Source of the DNA: an uncultured Marinoscillum sp.
Lineage (GTDB): Bacteria > Bacteroidota > Bacteroidia > Cytophagales > MED-G16
NCBI GenBank assembly: GCA_902529805.1
Contig: CABZXU010000006.1
Coordinates: forward strand, 18,243 to 82,242
DNA length: 64,000 nucleotides
Reading direction: 5' to 3'
The notes under the pieces were generated by a model. It ran no database searches and was not told where the DNA came from. It saw only the letters and a list, made by a program, of their open reading frames with translations. A program made the position numbers and the translations under genes. Shown here in pieces: positions 22,969-32,774 of this stretch (position 1 is the first letter of the stretch; each line of letters starts with the position of its first letter).

Positions 22969-23763
22969 ATGATAAGGGTTTTAAAGCAAAGAATCACGAA
23001 TCTTGCTAAAATATTATTACCATTTGAAATAAGGATTTTTTTAAGAAAACTTAACTGGAAAAGATTGTATTTTCAACAATATATTTTAAATAGAAAAAGA
23101 TTCAATTATTACTGTCCAATAGCTAAAAGAGAATTTAAATTATTTATAAAAGTACGTAATAATCTTCTTTCCCCATCAAATGGGGCTAATGCAAGACAAA
23201 GGTTGGTATGGCACTATTTAGAAAATAAATTAAATATTTTAGAGAAAAAGTTTACTTTGCTCCATATAGCACCGGAATTATCCTATTATGAAAAATTATC
23301 TAAGTGTAAAAACTTAACTTATGTAGCAGGAGATAAAATGGTATCTGGATATTCAAATCAAAAGGGAATTATAAATATAGATTTAACTGATCTTAATTTT
23401 GAAACTAATTTTTTTGATCTTATAATTTGTAATCATGTTTTAGAACATATTCAAGATGATAAAAAAGCTATTTTTGAAATGTTCAGAGTATTGAAAAAAG
23501 GAGGGAAGGCAGTCATAACAGTTCCAATCAATGAAAAACTAAATAGTACATATGAGGATTCTTCTATAACAAAAGCTAGTGATAGAATCAAACATTTTGG
23601 CCAATGGGATCATGTAAGGTGGTATGGGTTAGACATAAAAGAAAGAATATCTAAAGTTGGATTTGATGTAGAAATGAATAGATATTCAAATAATTTTTCT
23701 AAAAAAGATTATATCAGATATGGTTTTTCAGATAGTTTAATAATTATAGCCAATAAATCATAA
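22969..23763 (+). CDS. Class I SAM-dependent methyltransferase
   Basis: LLHIAPE...YVAGDK...FDLIICNHVLEHIQDDKKAIFEMFRVLKKGGKAVITVP. Confidence 0.88.
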   Translation: MIRVLKQRITNLAKILLPFEIRIFLRKLNWKRLYFQQYILNRKRFNYYCPIAKREFKLFIKVRNNLLSPSNGANARQRLVWHYLENKLNILEKKFTLLHIAPELSYYEKLSKCKNLTYVAGDKMVSGYSNQKGIINIDLTDLNFETNFFDLIICNHVLEHIQDDKKAIFEMFRVLKKGGKAVITVPINEKLNSTYEDSSITKASDRIKHFGQWDHVRWYGLDIKERISKVGFDVEMNRYSNNFSKKDYIRYGFSDSLIIIANKS

Positions 23764-23765
23764 TT

Positions 23766-25310
23766 CTACCAAATAGATTTTAGAATTTTATAATTTATAA
23801 TGGAATTATTTAATCCACTAAATTCAACCACATCAAATTTAGAGTCATAAAAAAATACATCGGACATCACAAGTTCACCATCGTTTACAAATAGTTCAAT
23901 TGAACTATTATCTAATAATAACTCTAATGATGATACTTTAGAATTAAACTTGGCTTTTTGTTTATTTATAAACCTTTTTCTAAAGGTTTCAACCTCTAAA
24001 GTTCTTTTTTTATCATTGAAATTTTTATCAGTTAGATAGTTTCCTCTATTTATTTCAAAAGTTTCAGATGAAAATTTTATTATTAAATTTTCTGAGTTAT
24101 TTTTTAGATTAATCTCGAATGAATCTGTTGAAATTTCAGTAAGAAGAATTCTATTTAAGTTTTCATCAAGTTTTAATTCATCAACAATTTTACCTTTATA
24201 TGATTCTGATTCTATCTTTTGAAGATCTATCGAACTAAATTTTAACCTATACTTATCAGAATTTTTAATTAAAGTAATATCCCTAGGTATTGTCATTGCG
24301 CTTCTCCATTTTGATGTTGGTACCATTTGACCATACTTCCAATTACTCATCCAACCAATAAATTTTCTAGATTTTAAATTATCTGATGTATTATTCCAAG
24401 TTACCCCAGCATAATTATCACTTCCATAGTCAATCCATATAGACTTTTCATCTCCTAAAAAATTATCATCTACAATAAAATCTTTACCATTAAAATCCCC
24501 TATAAAATATTGAGTTCCACTGCCTCCATTTGGTGAACTTTTATTTATACTAACAAAAAGAACCCATTTTTTATTTCCTTCTTCATCTACCAATGGAAAC
24601 AAGTCAGGACATTCCCAAACGCCATTCATTTCACCTATCCCAGTAAACTCTGATATAAATTCCCAATCTATCAGGTTTTCAGATGAATAAAATATTATTC
24701 TATCTCTAGCTGCTAGAGTTATAAACCACTTTTTATATTCTTCTGACCAAGTTACTTTAGGATCTCTGTAATCTCTAAACCCAGGATTGTCAATTATAGG
24801 ATTTTTATCATATTTTATCCATGTTTTTCCTAAATCTTGACTATATGCAATATGTTGAGTCTCAACGTGTATGTATCTATCTTCTTTTGTTTCATTCCAC
24901 ATCCTTTCTAAAAACATATCATGATTTGTATAAAAAGCTAATATAGGAGGATTATTTCCATCTCCTAATCCAGATTTATTATTTTTATCAACTATAGCTG
25001 ATCCAGAGAAAATATAGTTATTTCCATCAGGATAAATCGCAATTGGTTTATTTTCCCAATGTATTAAATCTTTTGAAATTGCATGAGCCCAGTGCATTGG
25101 CCCCCAAACATTATCATCAGGGTAATGTTGATAAAATAAATGATAATTTCCATTAAGGTAAAACATTCCATTTGGATCATTCATCCAACCAGAGGGAGGA
25201 GAAAAATGAAATTGAGGTCTGTACTTTTCTTTGTAGGAATTTTGAATATCATTTTCAACTGCATTACAAGAAGAAAATAATACAATTAAAATAATTATAA
25301 AATTTTTCAT
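23766..25310 (-). CDS. Glycoside hydrolase family 32 (fructan/levan/sucrose hydrolase) lipoprotein
   Basis: FHFSPPSGWMNDPNG, YRDPKVTW, GVWECPDLFPL; SSCNAV lipobox. Confidence 0.95.
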   Translation of the reverse strand: MKNFIIILIVLFSSCNAVENDIQNSYKEKYRPQFHFSPPSGWMNDPNGMFYLNGNYHLFYQHYPDDNVWGPMHWAHAISKDLIHWENKPIAIYPDGNNYIFSGSAIVDKNNKSGLGDGNNPPILAFYTNHDMFLERMWNETKEDRYIHVETQHIAYSQDLGKTWIKYDKNPIIDNPGFRDYRDPKVTWSEEYKKWFITLAARDRIIFYSSENLIDWEFISEFTGIGEMNGVWECPDLFPLVDEEGNKKWVLFVSINKSSPNGGSGTQYFIGDFNGKDFIVDDNFLGDEKSIWIDYGSDNYAGVTWNNTSDNLKSRKFIGWMSNWKYGQMVPTSKWRSAMTIPRDITLIKNSDKYRLKFSSIDLQKIESESYKGKIVDELKLDENLNRILLTEISTDSFEINLKNNSENLIIKFSSETFEINRGNYLTDKNFNDKKRTLEVETFRKRFINKQKAKFNSKVSSLELLLDNSSIELFVNDGELVMSDVFFYDSKFDVVEFSGLNNSIINYKILKSIW

Positions 25311-25356
25311 TTTTTTTAGGGTTATGTTTATTCAAATATACTAAGCAACTAAAAAA

Positions 25357-25386
25357 AAAACCTATCTAATTAGATAGGTTTTTTTA
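25357..25386. terminator. Rho-independent terminator between two minus-strand genes
   Basis: A-tract + CCTATCTAAT/TAGATAGG hairpin + T-tract (AAAACCTATCTAATTAGATAGGTTTT), just 3' of CDS 25406-25870(-). Confidence 0.8.
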
Positions 25387-25405
25387 ATTTATTCTATTTC
25401 AATGA

Positions 25406-25870
25406 TTATGGTAAACAAGTTACACTAGGAAGTGCATCAGTTGTTTTTGTATAAGTTATTGATTCTGTAAAAGTTGGATGTGTTATTTTCACAATCATTG
25501 TATTTCCATTAACTACCATCAAAACATTTTCATCTGCCATAGTAGTACTACCATAAATAATATCCATGTGAAGGCTATCTCCTTTATTGACCAACATTCT
25601 GTTAGTATAACTATACCCATCACAATCTGTATGGGTTCCAGTGGCTGTACTCCATGTACAACAATTAGAATCTGAATCATCAACTATATAGTCATGAATT
25701 TTATCCATATCAATATGTAACCACTCTGTTGTATCTGCTTCTGTAAATTTCCATTTTGTATCTGCATGAGTCAACATAAAGCTATCTTTTGCTGCATCAT
25801 CATCATCTTCACAACTTATTAAAAATAATAAGCCAAGAATTGGGAATAAATAGTAAATTATATTTTTCAT
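25406..25870 (-). CDS. Hypothetical lipoprotein (lipocalin-like?)
   Basis: LLFLISCEDDDDA lipobox; small secreted protein with WKFTEADTTEW start. Confidence 0.65.
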   Translation of the reverse strand: MKNIIYYLFPILGLLFLISCEDDDDAAKDSFMLTHADTKWKFTEADTTEWLHIDMDKIHDYIVDDSDSNCCTWSTATGTHTDCDGYSYTNRMLVNKGDSLHMDIIYGSTTMADENVLMVVNGNTMIVKITHPTFTESITYTKTTDALPSVTCLP

Positions 25871-25993
25871 AATATTTTAATTTATAATTAAATTATATAC
25901 AAAATTACTAAAATTTAATAAATTATGATTTTTAGCACTCATTTTGAGGTTAATTTATCATTTTTGTTGCATGTTTAATTTAAAAGTTTATTT

Positions 25994-26548
25994 ATGAAAA
26001 AAAAATATTTTATTATCATCCAATTACTTGTAAGCTTTAGTTTATTTGCTCAAACAAAATCAATAAATACCGAAACCAGTAAAATAAAATGGACTGGTAG
26101 AGAAATAACTACTAAAATACATTATGGTTCTTTAAAATTTTTAGATGGAAATATTTCAATATCAGAAAATGAGGTCAAAGGAAAAGTTATAGTTGATATG
26201 GAATCTTTAAATGTAGAAGATTTAAGTGGTGGATCTAAACAAAGACTAGAAGGTCATTTAAAGTCAGATGACTTTTTTTCTGTAGATAAACATAAAACTG
26301 CTAAACTTGAAATAGTTTCTTCTGAAAAGAAAGGTGAAGTTTTTATGGTAGATGGAACACTCACAATTAAAGATATTACTCATCCTATTAAATTTAATCT
26401 TGATATTGAGAGCAATAAAGTAACTACCAAATTAGCATTTGATAGATCAAAATATAATGTAAAATTTAGATCAGGTAATTTTTTTGAAAATTTAGGAGAT
26501 AAGTTGATTTTAGATGATATAGATTTAGAAGTAGAATTATACTTTTAA
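25994..26548 (+). CDS. YceI family protein
   Basis: Signal peptide; SKIKWTGREITTKIHYGSLKF, DGTLTIKDITHPIKFNLDI. Confidence 0.92.
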   Translation: MKKKYFIIIQLLVSFSLFAQTKSINTETSKIKWTGREITTKIHYGSLKFLDGNISISENEVKGKVIVDMESLNVEDLSGGSKQRLEGHLKSDDFFSVDKHKTAKLEIVSSEKKGEVFMVDGTLTIKDITHPIKFNLDIESNKVTTKLAFDRSKYNVKFRSGNFFENLGDKLILDDIDLEVELYF

Positions 26549-26964
26549 ATAAATTTATCCTCTAAAAACAATGCTTTTTGTTTAGATAGTTTTTTAAAAA
26601 ACTTATGATCAGATTCATTTTTTACTTTCAGTTTTAAAAAAAAATGATCATATGAAATTGTATAATTTATTTCATTAATTTTAAATAAGACTAATTTATA
26701 GTAAGGTATTGATAAACAATAGGTTTCTAATTTTGAATTAATAAATAAAATAACACCTTTTGGCCTTAATTCAATATTACATCTATTTAATGTAAAATCA
26801 TTTTTAAGAATATCATATATTGTATTATCACTTTTTTTAATTAATAAATTTTGAGATCCAACTCCATTTAATTTTATTTTATCGATTATACTATATTCTT
26901 TTCCTACTAGATTTATGATTTGCTTTTCAATTTCAGGATTTTTATGTGTGATATTATTTAACAT
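26545..26964 (-). CDS. Hypothetical protein
   Basis: ORF of 139 aa in the gap between YceI and TIGR02757 genes; no family recognised. Confidence 0.55.
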   Translation of the reverse strand: MLNNITHKNPEIEKQIINLVGKEYSIIDKIKLNGVGSQNLLIKKSDNTIYDILKNDFTLNRCNIELRPKGVILFINSKLETYCLSIPYYKLVLFKINEINYTISYDHFFLKLKVKNESDHKFFKKLSKQKALFLEDKFI

Positions 26965-26982
26965 TTCTTGTAATATAATTAT

Positions 26983-27756
26983 ATGAAACGATTCAATTCA
27001 GAAAAAGATTTAAAAGAATTTTTAGAAGAAAAATATTTAAAGTACAACAATAAAAATTTTATTGAATTTGACCCAATAAAAATACCGCACTCTTTCACAA
27101 AAAAAGAAGATATAGAAATTTCTGCATTTTTAACTTCAATAATTTCTTGGGGAAACAGAAAAATGATAATTAAAAATGCTGAAGAACTTATGATAAAAAT
27201 GCATTCATCTCCATATGATTTTATAATTAACTCAAATCAAAAAGATATAGAATCAATTGATTTTTGTCATAGAACATTTAATTCTATTGACTTACATTTT
27301 TTTATAAAATCATTAAAAAATATATACAAAAACCATGGTGGTCTTGAAAAAATATTTTCTGTTAATTATGATGATAAATGGTTATTTAAAAATATAAAAA
27401 ATTTAAAAGAAATTTTTTTTTCAATTGATCACCCAATTAGAACCAAAAAACATATATCAGATCCATCTAAAGGCTCTGCATGTAAAAGAATAAATATGTT
27501 TTTAAGATGGATGGTAAGAAAAGATACCCATGGTATTGATTTTGGTATTTGGAACAAAATAAGTCCATCGAAGTTATCTTGTCCATTAGATACACATACC
27601 AATAGAATAGGAAGGAAATTAGGTTTAATAAAAAGAAAACAAAACGATATAAAAACATTAAAAGAGCTGGATGTTAAATTAAGAAAATTTGATGAAAAGG
27701 ATCCAGTAAAATACGATTATGCCTTATTTAGTATTGGAATAAATGATGATATTTAA
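26983..27756 (+). CDS. TIGR02757 family protein
   Basis: EFDPIKIPHSFTKKEDIEISAFLTSIISWGNRKMII...ACKRINMFLRWMVRKD...CPLDTHTNRIGRKLGLIKR. Confidence 0.9.
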   Translation: MKRFNSEKDLKEFLEEKYLKYNNKNFIEFDPIKIPHSFTKKEDIEISAFLTSIISWGNRKMIIKNAEELMIKMHSSPYDFIINSNQKDIESIDFCHRTFNSIDLHFFIKSLKNIYKNHGGLEKIFSVNYDDKWLFKNIKNLKEIFFSIDHPIRTKKHISDPSKGSACKRINMFLRWMVRKDTHGIDFGIWNKISPSKLSCPLDTHTNRIGRKLGLIKRKQNDIKTLKELDVKLRKFDEKDPVKYDYALFSIGINDDI

Positions 27757-28391
27757 CCACCACCGTCACCGCCACCGGCGTCACCACCACCACCACCAAC
27801 ATCACCACCTCCCATTGCACCATACATAACAGCATCACCACCTGTATTATGGTTAACATATGAATTAACAGCAATATTATATACATCACTCATTGAATCA
27901 ACATCTTTTAAGTCATGATTTCTAAAAATAAAGTCTTCTAAATCATTGTTTGAGTTGTTAATTTTTACAGCATTTTTTTTATTGTAGGCAATAACTTTCC
28001 CATCATAAATAACAAGTTTTGGATAAACGCTTGTGTACCATTTTTTATATGGGAACTTTTTCTTAAAAACTTCTTCGCATGATTCTAATTCTAAAGAAAT
28101 TATTTCAAATGATTTATTAATAAAATAAATATGATTCTTAAATATCAATACATTTGATGAACTATATAATTTTTTATTAATCCAAAAATAATCTCCACTT
28201 TCAAGGTGTAATAATGAACTATATATGTATCCCATTCCCCATTTTGACATAGTATAAAGAAACAAATATTTACCAACTCTATATGTTCCTAAAATATTTT
28301 TATCTAGTTCTTTTTTCCAAATTGTTTTCTTTTCTTTAGAATCAAATAACGATAGTATTTTTTTCTCTGAAATAATCACTACTTTATTCAT
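27753..28391 (-). CDS. Hypothetical protein with Gly/Asp-rich C-terminal tail
   Basis: N-terminal beta-propeller-like repeats (KVVIISEKKILSLFDSKEKKTIWKKEL); tail GGGDVGGGGGDAGGGDGGG. Confidence 0.7.
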   Translation of the reverse strand: MNKVVIISEKKILSLFDSKEKKTIWKKELDKNILGTYRVGKYLFLYTMSKWGMGYIYSSLLHLESGDYFWINKKLYSSSNVLIFKNHIYFINKSFEIISLELESCEEVFKKKFPYKKWYTSVYPKLVIYDGKVIAYNKKNAVKINNSNNDLEDFIFRNHDLKDVDSMSDVYNIAVNSYVNHNTGGDAVMYGAMGGGDVGGGGGDAGGGDGGG

Positions 28392-30033
28392 AATTTTTTG
28401 GTTTATTTCCTGTCATTTCCCAACGTACTAATTCTACAGGAATATTTCCTGTATCGTTGAACGCATCAAAAAAGTTTTTTAATGAAAAAATTTTTCCTTC
28501 TTTTTCTAATTTTTCAGCGTATTCAGTCATGATTCTCTCAATAAGATACTTGCCTGTAATATAAGAGGTTCCATATCCGGGTTGTCTTAAATAAAGATGT
28601 TGTTCAAACTGTAAAAGATGAGGTTCTCTATTCATCCAACCTCTAGGTGTCCATTTTACATGTACGTTACCAGCTTCAGCCATTGTCATTTCATTAGCAT
28701 GGGCATATAAAGATCCTAATCCCCTCGCAGCTCTTTGGGCAATCATTATCCATACAATCTCTTTTGATCTAGGAGAATCCTCATATAACCCCGCATGCAT
28801 AAACATTTCTTCAGCTCCTGTAGCATAACCTTCGTTTTTTGAGTCAAAAATATTATATAAAAGAGCTTCTCGTCTAATTGGACTCTTATGAGGTTCGTCT
28901 CTCATCGTTGCAAGATCAAACCAATGAACAAAATGAGAATACAATGGAAGCGGATCAAGATGAAGACCTATATTAAAAAAGTTTCTAGTTTCTTTTGGTA
29001 CAAATTTACCCATATGTTCCCTTAATGCTGGCTCCATATTATCTTTTACAGTCATAATATCTTTTTCCTTTAAAAACTTCATAAATCTTTTCACTCCGTT
29101 TTCTGTTAGTTTTTTAAATTCTTCGGGGTTATCTGCAGCAATCAATTCTGGTAAATTTCTATTATTATGTTCTTCTAATTTTAAAGAAGCCCATGCTCTA
29201 TCTAATTCTCTCTGTAATAGTCTAACCTCATCTTCCCAAGTTAAAGGTACTAAATGAACATTTTGTTGGTACCAAGTATAATTATCTTTACCAATACCAG
29301 AAGGACCTGTTTTATTTTTTGATTCGTTTTCTAACCATTCTATAAAATTTTGAGTGGCAATTTTAGATTCTTCAATTGCTACACTTATATTATCATCTCT
29401 TTTTAAATTCAATTTAGACTTGATAGTATTCAGATTATTATATTGTTTTCTAAAATTTTCAATTCCCGCAACCCATAAATCTTTAGCATTTCCTTTTAAA
29501 TTATCTCTTGCTTGTATTAAAAAAGATGGAATACTCATCATTTCATGTAGAAATTTTTTCTTAGAATCTCCATTTAATGGAAGATCATACATCCAAAATT
29601 CTAAAACTCCATGATTAGTTGGTCCTTCATGTGCAGGAACATCGCTTTGATTCATCCAAATAGTTTGATAAAATGCAGGATCTCTTTCCCATGGTTTTAA
29701 AATAGAATAGTTAAATTCATAACCACTCATTTCAGCTTTAATTATATACCAATCAATTTGATCACTTATGCTCCAACTGCTAATGTCAAAATTGTAAAGT
29801 TTATTTTTTAGATTTAAAAAATTATCTTGATCTTCTTTAAATCTTTTTTTTGTATAATCAGGAGCACCATTTAAAAGAGGAGGTTTTTCAAATTCTCTCC
29901 AATCATAAAATAAATTAACTAATTCTTCGTATTTGGAAAATTTTTCATCTACTGAATCAGCATTTTTTTCAGTTTTAGGGTTATTACTAGCATTACAGCT
30001 AATAAGAAATAGAAATATTAATAATTTTTTCAT
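28384..30033 (-). CDS. DUF885 family lipoprotein
   Basis: FLISCNASN lipobox; DUF885-like region ATGAEEMFMHAGLYEDSPRSKEIVWIMIAQRAARGLGSLYAHANEMT, QPGYGTSYITGKYLIE. Confidence 0.83.
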   Translation of the reverse strand: MKKLLIFLFLISCNASNNPKTEKNADSVDEKFSKYEELVNLFYDWREFEKPPLLNGAPDYTKKRFKEDQDNFLNLKNKLYNFDISSWSISDQIDWYIIKAEMSGYEFNYSILKPWERDPAFYQTIWMNQSDVPAHEGPTNHGVLEFWMYDLPLNGDSKKKFLHEMMSIPSFLIQARDNLKGNAKDLWVAGIENFRKQYNNLNTIKSKLNLKRDDNISVAIEESKIATQNFIEWLENESKNKTGPSGIGKDNYTWYQQNVHLVPLTWEDEVRLLQRELDRAWASLKLEEHNNRNLPELIAADNPEEFKKLTENGVKRFMKFLKEKDIMTVKDNMEPALREHMGKFVPKETRNFFNIGLHLDPLPLYSHFVHWFDLATMRDEPHKSPIRREALLYNIFDSKNEGYATGAEEMFMHAGLYEDSPRSKEIVWIMIAQRAARGLGSLYAHANEMTMAEAGNVHVKWTPRGWMNREPHLLQFEQHLYLRQPGYGTSYITGKYLIERIMTEYAEKLEKEGKIFSLKNFFDAFNDTGNIPVELVRWEMTGNKPKNYE

Positions 30034-30392
30034 TATATTTTTTCGTATTTATCAACGGTTAAATTACTAATAACATCGCCAGTATGTTTTATGTTATTTG
30101 GTTCAAAAAGTAATAGCCAAACTTCTTCTTTTGCAATAGGTTTATGGTCAACTCCTTTTGGTACAATCAACATTTCACCTTCATTTAATTCAACTTTTTT
30201 ATCGTGGAATTCTATAATCAATTTTCCTTTTATGATAAAAAATAACTCGTCTTCATTTTTATGATTATGCCATACAAACTCTCCCTTTACTTTTGCAAGC
30301 TTTACATCATGGTTATTAATGCTTCCAATTATTTTAGGATTCCAATAATCATTAAATAAATCAAATTTATTTTTAATAATAATTTTCTTCAC
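30033..30392 (-). CDS. Cupin domain protein
   Basis: GEFVWHNHKNEDELFFIIKGKLIIEFHDKKVELNEGEMLIVPKGVDHKP. Confidence 0.92.
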   Translation of the reverse strand: MKKIIIKNKFDLFNDYWNPKIIGSINNHDVKLAKVKGEFVWHNHKNEDELFFIIKGKLIIEFHDKKVELNEGEMLIVPKGVDHKPIAKEEVWLLLFEPNNIKHTGDVISNLTVDKYEKI

Positions 30393-30414
30393 TAATTAAA
30401 ATATTGAAAATTGA

Positions 30415-30900
30415 TTAATTAATAGGTCTTTGAAACTGATTCATTCCTATTATTTTCCCATCTTTAATTTGAAAACTTTCTTGAGCAAATAGACTTGTGG
30501 TGTCACTAGAAGATATTAAATCTTCTTTAGTCCATAAAATTACCCAATCATGATCCAAATCATTTACGTGAATTGAAAACCATGCATTAGGAACTATATT
30601 AAACTTTGTGGTTTCAAAAATAGGTTTGTAAAGTGCTATTACATCCTCTTTTTTTGCTACAGAGCCATCTGCTAAAGTGCCTTCGAAGTCATCATGAAGA
30701 AATGACATTGTTTTTTCAAAATCTCCCTCATTAGCTGCTTTTTGTAAATCTAGTACAATATTAGATAGACTTGGATCTCCCATACTAATATCACTTGAAT
30801 AAGATGCTTTAAATGGATATTCAATTGTTTTATTTTCTTCTTGTTTAGTTTCACATGAGATGAAAAGTAATATAAATGTTGTATATAGTAAGTTTTTCAT
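30415..30900 (-). CDS. NTF2/SnoaL-like lipoprotein
   Basis: LLFISCETK lipobox; VLDLQKAANEGDFEKTMSFLHDDFEGTLADGSVAKKEDVIALY. Confidence 0.75.
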   Translation of the reverse strand: MKNLLYTTFILLFISCETKQEENKTIEYPFKASYSSDISMGDPSLSNIVLDLQKAANEGDFEKTMSFLHDDFEGTLADGSVAKKEDVIALYKPIFETTKFNIVPNAWFSIHVNDLDHDWVILWTKEDLISSSDTTSLFAQESFQIKDGKIIGMNQFQRPIN

Positions 30901-30960
30901 TATTTTGTATTTTTATTTAATCAAATTATATATTATCTAAATTATTAATTTAATACTAAA

Positions 30961-31560
30961 GTGAGAAAATTAATTTGCATTTTATTTTTAATTCAATTAA
31001 TTCAATTTTCAGGAGTTTCTCAAAATAATGAAATCTTATTTAATGGAAAAAACCTAAACGGTTGGAATATTCATGGTTCTGAATTATGGTATGTTGAAAA
31101 TGGAGAATTAGTTTCTGAGAGTGGTCCAAATAAAGAATATGGTTATATTTTAACAGAAAAAAATTATGATAATTTTTTGCTCCATTTAGAGTTTAAACAA
31201 GAATCTAATGGTAATAGCGGAGTATTTTTTAGATCTACAATTGATGGGGTTAAAATTTCTGGATGGCAAGTTGAAGTTGCACCAACAAATCTTTTTACTG
31301 GAGGAATTTATGAATCATATGGAAGAGGATGGTTGATTAAACCAGATGCTTCTGTCCCTGATAATTTAATTGAAGGAGATTGGAATATCTTGGAAATTAA
31401 AGTTTTAAATTCTGAAGTTACAACTTGGTTGAATGGAAAACAGTCAGTTTATTTAAATGATAATAAAATTAAAAATGGGGTAGGAGGTATTGCTTTACAA
31501 ATTCATGATGGAGGAGGTATAAAGGTAAGATGGAAAAATATTTATTTACAAAATTTATAA
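30961..31560 (+). CDS. DUF1080 / 3-keto-disaccharide hydrolase-like protein
   Basis: ILFNGKNLNGWNIHGSELWYVENGELVSESG, GNSGVFFRSTIDGVKISGWQVEV; GTG start. Confidence 0.92.
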   Translation: MRKLICILFLIQLIQFSGVSQNNEILFNGKNLNGWNIHGSELWYVENGELVSESGPNKEYGYILTEKNYDNFLLHLEFKQESNGNSGVFFRSTIDGVKISGWQVEVAPTNLFTGGIYESYGRGWLIKPDASVPDNLIEGDWNILEIKVLNSEVTTWLNGKQSVYLNDNKIKNGVGGIALQIHDGGGIKVRWKNIYLQNL

Positions 31561-31572
31561 ACTACTTTAAAA

Positions 31573-32712
31573 TTATTTTTTAATAGTATTAATTCCATTT
31601 TCAATTGATATTCCAATGGGTGTAAGTTTTTTTTGAAATTTATTTAAATATTTTTCTGAAACCAACTTAATATAGGGTTTAATATTATCTTCTTTAATTA
31701 AGTTAATAGTACATCCGCCAAATCCACCTCCCATCATTCTAGAACCTAAAACATAATTGTATTTTTTTGAATGATCAACTAAAAAATCTAACTCTTTACA
31801 ACTTACTTCATATAAGTTTTTTAAACCTTCATGTGACTTATACATCAGTTTACCAAATTCTACAAAATTTAATGCTTTTATAAGTTTAGTTGATTTTAAA
31901 ACCCTTGTATTTTCTTGAGAAACATATAAAGCTCTTTTAAATTCATTTTTTGTAAACAAAGATTCATTATTAATAATAAAACCTTCAGAAGCATTAGCTA
32001 AGCATGTTAATCTTTTATCTATATTTTTTGCTTTTTTTAAAGCACTTTTACACTCATTAACCCTTTTATTATAATCGCTAGAAGATAATGTGTGATTAAC
32101 ATTTGTATTTAACAATAAAAACTTATAGGGTGATAGTTTACTATTAATCATTTCTAATTTCAAAGAATTACAATTCAGAAGAATAATTTTATCTTTTTCT
32201 CCAAAAAAAATTGCAAATTGATCCATAAAACCTCCTTTTACTCCAATAAAATTATGCTCCACTTTTTGTGAAATATTTATCATTTCATGATTTGAAATTT
32301 TAAGTTCGAATAGATCATTTAATCCTTTAATTAACCCACAAACTAGTGCAGAGGAAGAACTTATTCCGGATCCTACTGGAAGGTTAGAATCAATTACACA
32401 TTCAAAACCATCTAATTGACTTCCTCTTGATCTTTTTAAGTAATAGACTACACCATTAATATAGTTTTTCCAATCTGAATTTATTTTTTTATTTTCTTTA
32501 TTTAATTCAAATGTTATTGATTCATTATAATGTATTGAAGTTACTTTACAAGTAGAATTTTCTAAACTTTTCTTGAAATACAGAAAGATTTTTTTATCTA
32601 TGGCTGCTGGTAATACATTTCCTCCATTATAATCGATGTGTTCTCCAATTAAATTTATTCTACCTGGAGATTCAACTAGAATTTTATAATTAAATTCTTT
32701 AATGTTTTTCAT
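31573..32712 (-). CDS. galK: Galactokinase
   Basis: ESPGRINLIGEHIDYNGGNVLPAAID, LPVGSGISSSSALVCGL, GSRMMGGGFGGCTINLI. Confidence 0.95.
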   Translation of the reverse strand: MKNIKEFNYKILVESPGRINLIGEHIDYNGGNVLPAAIDKKIFLYFKKSLENSTCKVTSIHYNESITFELNKENKKINSDWKNYINGVVYYLKRSRGSQLDGFECVIDSNLPVGSGISSSSALVCGLIKGLNDLFELKISNHEMINISQKVEHNFIGVKGGFMDQFAIFFGEKDKIILLNCNSLKLEMINSKLSPYKFLLLNTNVNHTLSSSDYNKRVNECKSALKKAKNIDKRLTCLANASEGFIINNESLFTKNEFKRALYVSQENTRVLKSTKLIKALNFVEFGKLMYKSHEGLKNLYEVSCKELDFLVDHSKKYNYVLGSRMMGGGFGGCTINLIKEDNIKPYIKLVSEKYLNKFQKKLTPIGISIENGINTIKK

Positions 32713-32774
32713 TTTTTAATTTATATCTAAATTTAGACAATATTATTTTTTTTAAAATTTATCATATTTAATAA

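Noticed and set aside
27756-27815. CAC/CCA-rich tract considered as a CRISPR-like or structural repeat
   Set aside because: In frame with the minus CDS as a Gly/Asp tail; no spacer/repeat periodicity.
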